DNA of 64,000 bases from Chitinophagales bacterium (GTDB lineage: Bacteria > Bacteroidota > Bacteroidia > Chitinophagales > Saprospiraceae). The translations under genes and the position numbers were made by a program. The stretch lies in contig JAFLBO010000026.1 of assembly GCA_017303475.1 (NCBI GenBank), positions 1 through 64,000 of the forward strand, read 5' to 3'. This document shows positions 59,930-64,000 of this stretch, in pieces (the first letter of the stretch is position 1; each line of letters opens with the position of its first letter). Below the pieces are notes generated by a model. It worked only from the letters and a program-made list of their open reading frames with translations, ran no database searches and was not told the DNA's origin.

Positions 59930-59955
59930 AGTCCCTCTCACCGCAGAGCGCATTC

Positions 59956-59997
59956 AAACCCGGTCCCCAGTGCAATCAGGGCGCCGGGTTTTTTTGT
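59956..59997 (+). terminator. Intrinsic terminator after the 44-residue ORF
   Basis: AAACCCGG pairs with CCGGGTTT across a 20-nt loop and is followed by TTTTG. It points rightward, so it ends a transcript that includes the small ORF at 59795. Confidence 0.75.
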
Positions 59998-60057
59998 GGA
60001 AAAAGGCTGGAAAAGTAATTCCTGCAAACAAATTTCCTTTTTCGCAGCTGAACTTGT

Positions 60058-60065
60058 TACCTTTG
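60058..60065 (+). promoter_or_regulatory. -7 element of ppiD
   Basis: TACCTTTG followed by CGTCC, 67 bp before the ATG at 60133. The -33 position has only T-rich sequence (TTTTTCG at 60038). Confidence 0.5.
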
Positions 60066-60132
60066 CGTCCACTTTTTGAAAAACCAAGTGCTTTCGGATA
60101 TAAATTTTTGATTTTCAAACAATTAAAGGAAT

Positions 60133-62238
60133 ATGGCTTTAATCGGGACTATTCGTAAAAATGGGTGGATACTCATTGTGGCAATGGCTCTGGCCTTAGG
60201 AGGCTTTATTTTGATGGACGTTATGTCCAACAGTCAGCGTTATTCTGCCGGCGATGTCAACACACTTGCCAAGGTAGGAGAACAAGAAATTAAGCGTAGC
60301 GAATTTGACACTTACGAGAAGTTGGTGTATTCAGAGCAGCAGCGCAATAACGCTTTTCAGATTCGCAGTCAGGCCTGGACATACTTTCTGGAAAAGGCCA
60401 TTGTGGAGCAGGAAGCAGCGCCACTCGGTTTGGGTGTAGGCAAAGAAGAGCTTTTGGACCTTCAGTTTGGTCTGAACCTTAGCCCGATCATTGTTGAGCG
60501 CTTCAAAAATGAAGCTGGTCAGCCTGACCGCGCTCAACTTGCAGGCATCAAAAATGCCATCGAACAAGGCCAGTTCACAGATCAGCGCGCCCGCGCATAC
60601 TGGTCAGTTCAGGAAAAAGAGATCATCAAAACCCGTATGCAGGAAAAGCTGCTCAATGCAGTAAGTAAGGGTATGTACACGCCGAAATGGCAAGCTGAAA
60701 TGGTGTTTCAGGAGAACAACAACCGTCGCGATTTCGTAGCGGTTCGTATTCCTTACGATGCCGTTAAGGACGATGAAATCAAAGTAACCGATAGCGATTA
60801 CGAAGATTTCATCAAAAACAACCCGAATCTGTACGCGCAGCAGGAAGAAACCCGTGTGGTTTCATTCGTAACCTTCCCGGTTATTCCTACTTCTCAGGAC
60901 TCTGCCAATGCTTTCGAGGCTGTTCGAAAAATGGTTGATGGTCTTCGCACTGCCAAAAATGACTCCACTTATGTATTGGCCAATGGCGGTGCATTCAGTG
61001 GTTTGTACGTGCCAAAGAATCAATTCCCGGCTGTATTTGCTGATTCTGCCATGAGCCGTCCGTTGGGTTCTATCATTGGCCCGGTTTATGACGGTGGTGA
61101 ATTCCGCATCATGAAAATTATCGACCGGAAATCTCTTCCGGATTCAGTGAAAGCCCGTCACATTCTGCTGAAAGACGCTACTCCTGAAAACAGCGCACGC
61201 GCTGACAGCTTACTTGCTCTCATCAAGTCTGGCAAGGAACGTTTCGACTCTTTGGCCATGAAACTCAGCCAGGACCCAGCATCCGGCAGAGACGGTGGTA
61301 ACCTGGGCTGGTTCGCCAATGGATCAATGGTGAAAGAATTCAATGATCTTTGCTTCATCACCGGTGAACAAGGCAAGTTGTACAAAATTTCAACCCAATT
61401 TGGCTGGCACATCGTTGAAATTACGGGCAAAAAATTCGAGAGCGGGGAACAATCTGCTAAAGTAGCAGTATTGGGCCGTCGCCTCGAGCCAAGTAAGTCA
61501 ACCCAGCAAATGGTTAAAGATAAAGCAGTTGCCCTCGTGCAGCAGGCCAAGACACTTGCCGATCTGGAAACCCTGGCCAATCAAAATCGTGCTCAGTTCT
61601 ACGCAGCACAAAACCTGAAGCAAAACGACTTCAACGTTGCATCTCTTGGCACTGGTGAAGACGTGCGCGATGTAGTGCGTTGGGCCTTTGATGAGAACAC
61701 CAAAATTGGTTCTATCAGCAAAGAGGTATTCGCTTTTGGCGACCCACAAGGTGGCTATTTTGATGCTAAATATGTGGTGCCTGCCTTGAAAGGTATCCTG
61801 AAAAAAGGCAAACCTACAGTTGAAACACTGAAAGCTCTGCCTGAAGCTGAGACTTACGTTAAGGCGCTCAAAAAAGCTGAAGTTATCAAGAGTAAAACAC
61901 AAAACCCGAACGACATTGCTGCTATTGCACAACAATGGAACAACGGTAAAGTGGATACCCTCAAGAATATCAACTTCCTCAATACCAACAACGAACCTCG
62001 TATTGCCGGCACTGTATTCTCACTGGAAACAGGAAAAATCAGTAAGGCCATCACTGGTACTATTGGTGTAGCTTATGTTATGCCTACTTCTGAGATTGCA
62101 CAGCAGCCGTTGCCTGCTGACATGACCCTCTTCCGTCGTCAGATGACCTCTCAAACAGTTGCTGGAATGCGTATGAGCCTCATGAAAGCCATGCAGCGCA
62201 GCTACGAAATTGAAGATAACAGATACAGGTTCTGGTAA
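60133..62238 (+). CDS. PpiD-like peptidyl-prolyl isomerase (SurA-N and parvulin domains)
   Basis: A 701-residue membrane-anchored periplasmic foldase. Residues 1-30 form an N-terminal anchor (MALIGTIRKNGWILIVAMALALGGFILMDVM). About 40-200 is the SurA-N/PpiD chaperone domain (LAKVGEQEIKRSEFDTYEKLVYSEQQ, AWTYFLEKAIVEQE). The parvulin domain (VKARHILLKDATPENSARADSLL, FDSLAMKLSQDPASGRDGGNLGWFANGSM, QFGWHIVEITGK) is at about 345-440. The C-terminus is a second long helical region. It probably helps fold outer-membrane proteins. A hairpin follows at 62266. Confidence 0.9.
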   Translation: MALIGTIRKNGWILIVAMALALGGFILMDVMSNSQRYSAGDVNTLAKVGEQEIKRSEFDTYEKLVYSEQQRNNAFQIRSQAWTYFLEKAIVEQEAAPLGLGVGKEELLDLQFGLNLSPIIVERFKNEAGQPDRAQLAGIKNAIEQGQFTDQRARAYWSVQEKEIIKTRMQEKLLNAVSKGMYTPKWQAEMVFQENNNRRDFVAVRIPYDAVKDDEIKVTDSDYEDFIKNNPNLYAQQEETRVVSFVTFPVIPTSQDSANAFEAVRKMVDGLRTAKNDSTYVLANGGAFSGLYVPKNQFPAVFADSAMSRPLGSIIGPVYDGGEFRIMKIIDRKSLPDSVKARHILLKDATPENSARADSLLALIKSGKERFDSLAMKLSQDPASGRDGGNLGWFANGSMVKEFNDLCFITGEQGKLYKISTQFGWHIVEITGKKFESGEQSAKVAVLGRRLEPSKSTQQMVKDKAVALVQQAKTLADLETLANQNRAQFYAAQNLKQNDFNVASLGTGEDVRDVVRWAFDENTKIGSISKEVFAFGDPQGGYFDAKYVVPALKGILKKGKPTVETLKALPEAETYVKALKKAEVIKSKTQNPNDIAAIAQQWNNGKVDTLKNINFLNTNNEPRIAGTVFSLETGKISKAITGTIGVAYVMPTSEIAQQPLPADMTLFRRQMTSQTVAGMRMSLMKAMQRSYEIEDNRYRFW

Positions 62239-62265
62239 GAATAAAATCTGTTCCAGATACTTCTC

Positions 62266-62298
62266 GAGAGCCGACCTGATCTATTCAGGCCGGCTCTC
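62266..62298 (+). terminator. Hairpin after ppiD
   Basis: GAGAGCCG-CCTGA pairs with TCAGG-CGGCTCTC with one mismatch, 28 bp after the stop. No T run follows; the first GAGT repeat begins at its 3' edge. Confidence 0.65.
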
Positions 62299-62343
62299 TG
62301 AGTGAGTGAATGAATGAGTGAATGAGTGAGTGAGTGAATGAGT
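62298..62343. repeat. GAGT/GAAT tetranucleotide repeat (left arm)
   Basis: About eleven units of TGAG and TGAA, immediately after the ppiD hairpin. It is reverse-complementary to the right arm at 62557-62600 over most of its length. Confidence 0.9.
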
Positions 62344-62544
62344 TAAGGTTTGTTAATCCGGATGATGTGCTGTTTCCTCTGGTGCTCGGCCTAACGATGT
62401 CAAAAGCTTCTGAGGCTAGCTTGTCATGCTGCCATTTCTGCCCTGCGGGATGGGGCATCAAAGCAATGCAAAATAAGTGGATAGTGATTTTTCTCTTTTC
62501 TTTACCCCTGGTAATCGTTTGCACAGGCCATTGGTAATAAGTAC

Positions 62545-62552
62545 TACTTTTG
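62545..62552 (+). promoter_or_regulatory. -7 element of the coiled-coil protein gene
   Basis: TACTTTTG matches TAnnTTTG, 53 bp before the ATG at 62605; TTTG at 62518-62521 is a -33 candidate with a 23-bp spacer (longer than usual). The right repeat arm starts 4 bp further on, at the start of the transcript. Confidence 0.5.
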
Positions 62553-62556
62553 TACC

Positions 62557-62600
62557 ACACTCACTCACTCATTCACTCATTCACTCACTCACTCACTCAT
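62557..62600. repeat. ACTC/ATTC tetranucleotide repeat (right arm, leader of the coiled-coil gene)
   Basis: About eleven CACT/CATT units with no G on the coding strand. It ends 4 bp before the start codon at 62605. Complementary to 62298-62343. Confidence 0.9.
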
Positions 62601-62604
62601 TAAT

Positions 62605-63102
62605 ATGTTTCGTACATTAATTAAAGTCGGCTTACTGCTTGTAGCAGGTATTCTGGTGTATAATTACTTTTTTGGAACAAACGAAGAGCAGGAGAACGCC
62701 AAAAAGGTGTTTGGCCAGGTTCGTGGAGTTGTAGTGTCTGTGGGGCAGTTGTTGAAGTCCGAAAATGAAAAATTCAATGCCGGTAAATACGATGCAGCAT
62801 TGGATAAATTGGGTGGTGTTTACCGCGCCATCCGTACTCAGGCACGACATTTGGATGAAAAGGTTGTAAAGCGTCTGGATGAGTTGGAGCATAGAAAGAC
62901 AACCCTGGAGAATGAATTGAATGAAATAGAGGCAAATGACCTGCAAAATTCCTCTCCGGCCTTAAAAAAGAAAGATCCAAAGGTGGAAAAAGAAAGAGCT
63001 GCCAGACAAGAAGAGCAAGCCAGACGTAAAGAAGAACTACTCAAAGAATTGGAAATGCTGGTAAAGGATTCTGATGCTTTGCTTCAGGAAGCCAGTCAGT
63101 AA
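62605..63102 (+). CDS. Membrane-anchored coiled-coil protein of unknown function
   Basis: The 165-residue protein has an N-terminal membrane helix (about 5-23) and then a long charged helical region (about 60-160) with heptad-like Leu spacing (LDELEHRKTTLENELNEIE; KEELLKELEMLVKDSDALLQE) and a central Lys/Glu-rich segment. No family recognised; the plan fits a membrane-tethered coiled coil. It is the gene whose start codon directly follows the ACTC leader repeat. terC follows after 139 bp. Confidence 0.7.
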   Translation: MFRTLIKVGLLLVAGILVYNYFFGTNEEQENAKKVFGQVRGVVVSVGQLLKSENEKFNAGKYDAALDKLGGVYRAIRTQARHLDEKVVKRLDELEHRKTTLENELNEIEANDLQNSSPALKKKDPKVEKERAARQEEQARRKEELLKELEMLVKDSDALLQEASQ

Positions 63103-63241
63103 ACAGTTAAACGGTTGAGTTGGTCGGTTGAAATGCCAGGTTGGTAAAGCCGTTTACATGATTCATCTTTTCACAAAACGACTAAGGCAACAATTCAATC
63201 TATAGGATGTTTTGATTGCTTTTCATTGATAAAATAATCCA

Positions 63242-64000
63242 ATGATGGAATTTTTGCAGCAAATTTTTGGGAGTGACTGGGAGAACTCGCTCATCATTAT
63301 CTTGAATCTGGTTCTCATTGAAAGTCTTTTGTCGGTTGATAATGCAGCAGTGATAGCCACTATGGTGATGGATTTGCCACCGGAAAAACGGAAACTGGCA
63401 CTTCGTTATGGTATCATTGGCGCGTATGTGTTCAGAGGAATCTGCCTGGTTTTTGCCGCCTGGTTGATAAAAATTTGGTGGCTGAAGCCTTTGGGTGGTT
63501 TGTACCTTATATATCTGACCATTGATTACTTCAGAAAAAAGTCAACGCCACAGAAGGACGATGACACCCTGAATAAAGAAACGACCTGGTATTACAAAAT
63601 TACCCGTGGACTGGTAGGGCCTTTTTGGGCAACCGTGATTGCTGTGGAAATTGTTGACCTGGCCTTCTCACTGGATAATGTTTTTGCGGCTGTAGCCTTT
63701 ACGGATAACATCATTCTCATCTGTACAGGAGTGTTTATCGGTATTTTGGCCATGCGATTTGTCGCTCAATGGTTTGTGTTACTATTGGAAAAATATCCAT
63801 TCCTGGAAACCAGTGCTTTTGCAGTGATTGGGGTATTGGGCTTTAAACTCAGCTTCTCCTTCGTTTGTCACTTGTTCCCGGAAGCTGCCTGGTCAAAGGC
63901 AATGGAAAGTGAAACAGCAGATTTGATTGTGAGCATTATAACTGCAGGATTCTTTTTCGTTCCTGTAGTCACCTCCAAGCTTTTTGGCTGGCCAAAAGCA
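63242..64000 (+). CDS. TerC-family integral membrane protein (cut by the window edge)
   Basis: The frame from ATG 63242 (a second ATG at 63245 is in the same frame) stays open to the last base: 253 codons with no stop. SLIIILNLVLIESLLSVDNAAVIATMV and GPFWATVIAVEIVDLAFSLDNVFAA contain the family's paired Glu/Asp-rich membrane motifs (VLIESLLSVDNA, EIVDLAFSLDN). TerC proteins are predicted metal (Mn2+) exporters or partners in metallation of secreted proteins, and a role in tellurite resistance is old and weak. The C-terminal part is missing from the window. Confidence 0.9.
   Translation, partial: MMEFLQQIFGSDWENSLIIILNLVLIESLLSVDNAAVIATMVMDLPPEKRKLALRYGIIGAYVFRGICLVFAAWLIKIWWLKPLGGLYLIYLTIDYFRKKSTPQKDDDTLNKETTWYYKITRGLVGPFWATVIAVEIVDLAFSLDNVFAAVAFTDNIILICTGVFIGILAMRFVAQWFVLLLEKYPFLETSAFAVIGVLGFKLSFSFVCHLFPEAAWSKAMESETADLIVSIITAGFFFVPVVTSKLFGWPKA

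Larger units (their letters stand above)
62239..62604. other. Intergenic region after ppiD, bracketed by inverted GAGT/ACTC repeats
   Basis: The 366-bp region holds the ppiD terminator, the GAGT-type repeat arm (62298-62343), a spacer with a TACTTTTG box at 62545, and the complementary ACTC arm (62557-62600) that abuts the next start codon. An ORF of 67 codons (62334-62537) begins inside the repeat and has no protein-like composition. Confidence 0.7.

Noticed and set aside
62334..62537. 67-codon ORF in the ppiD downstream region.
   Set aside because: It begins inside the GAGT tract and shows no coherent protein features; the promoter for the next gene lies just after it.
10769..62600. The short direct repeats as CRISPR arrays.
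   Set aside because: Units of 4-8 bp with no unique spacers of constant length and no cas genes; they are short-period tracts, not CRISPR repeats.

Overview
The window comes from a Bacteroidota chromosome, most likely a Saprospiria-type aerobe. This rests on several things seen in the sequence: promoters of the Bacteroidota form TAnnTTTG (very often TACCTTTGCG) in front of many genes, weak or absent Shine-Dalgarno sequences, Por/type IX secretion (T9SS) sorting tails on secreted proteins, an ECF sigma/FecR pair, and lineage-typical families (DUF5777, head-GIN lipoprotein, Porin_10, DUF5916, OlsF-like lipid acyltransferase). GC content is moderate except for one AT-rich patch at about 42.4-44.2 kb. 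The species call is inference; only about 109 nt of 16S rRNA are present.

Layout. 0-4 kb: the 5' end of a leftward 16S rRNA gene with two tandem promoters, a long PurF-type amidotransferase and a T9SS-exported esterase. 4.1-7.6 kb: a small membrane protein and a rightward cluster of haem-c lipoproteins, an OB-fold protein, a YceI protein and a DUF5777 outer-membrane protein. 7.6-13 kb: aroB with an overlapping histidine kinase, the rpsF-rpsR-rplI operon, rbfA and kdsD. 12.9-20.7 kb: a methyltransferase/B12-radical-SAM pair, sucA, a pterin dehydratase, mtaB and a GNAT protein. 20.6-24.4 kb: an ECF sigma/FecR operon whose third gene has an STN domain followed by about twelve 15-residue repeats in place of a TonB receptor barrel. 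24.6-33 kb: an SRPBCC protein, a head-GIN lipoprotein with a TonB-dependent receptor, DUF1801, an OppC-like permease, a pentahaem T9SS cytochrome, and a protein joining a histone-H1-like tail to a glycogen-binding domain. 33.2-39.5 kb: a rightward run fabI, Porin_10, endo/exonuclease, marC and an OlsF-like acyltransferase. 39.5-47 kb: accessory secreted proteins, including tandem paralogous lipoproteins and a composition break inside two divergent genes. 47-64 kb: a pentameric ligand-gated channel homologue, an S9 peptidase, an aquaporin, an SNF2 helicase, fused trpCF and trpGD, a DUF5916 protein, a PpiD-like foldase, a coiled-coil protein and a truncated terC.

The most unusual signal is not a gene. 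Short-period repeats (4-8 bp units of differing sequence) recur directly upstream of start codons: rpsR, the pterin dehydratase, the radical SAM gene, trpGD and the gene at 62605. In two places a reverse-complementary tract sits just after the upstream gene's terminator, so the intergenic region is bracketed by an inverted pair. The same TGAG tetranucleotide forms seven perfect units inside the trpD coding sequence and seven in the rbfA leader, an architecture like that of phase-variable contingency loci. A perfect 44-bp palindrome with nested palindromes (15263-15353) and two GC-rich dispersed hairpins complete the repeat landscape.
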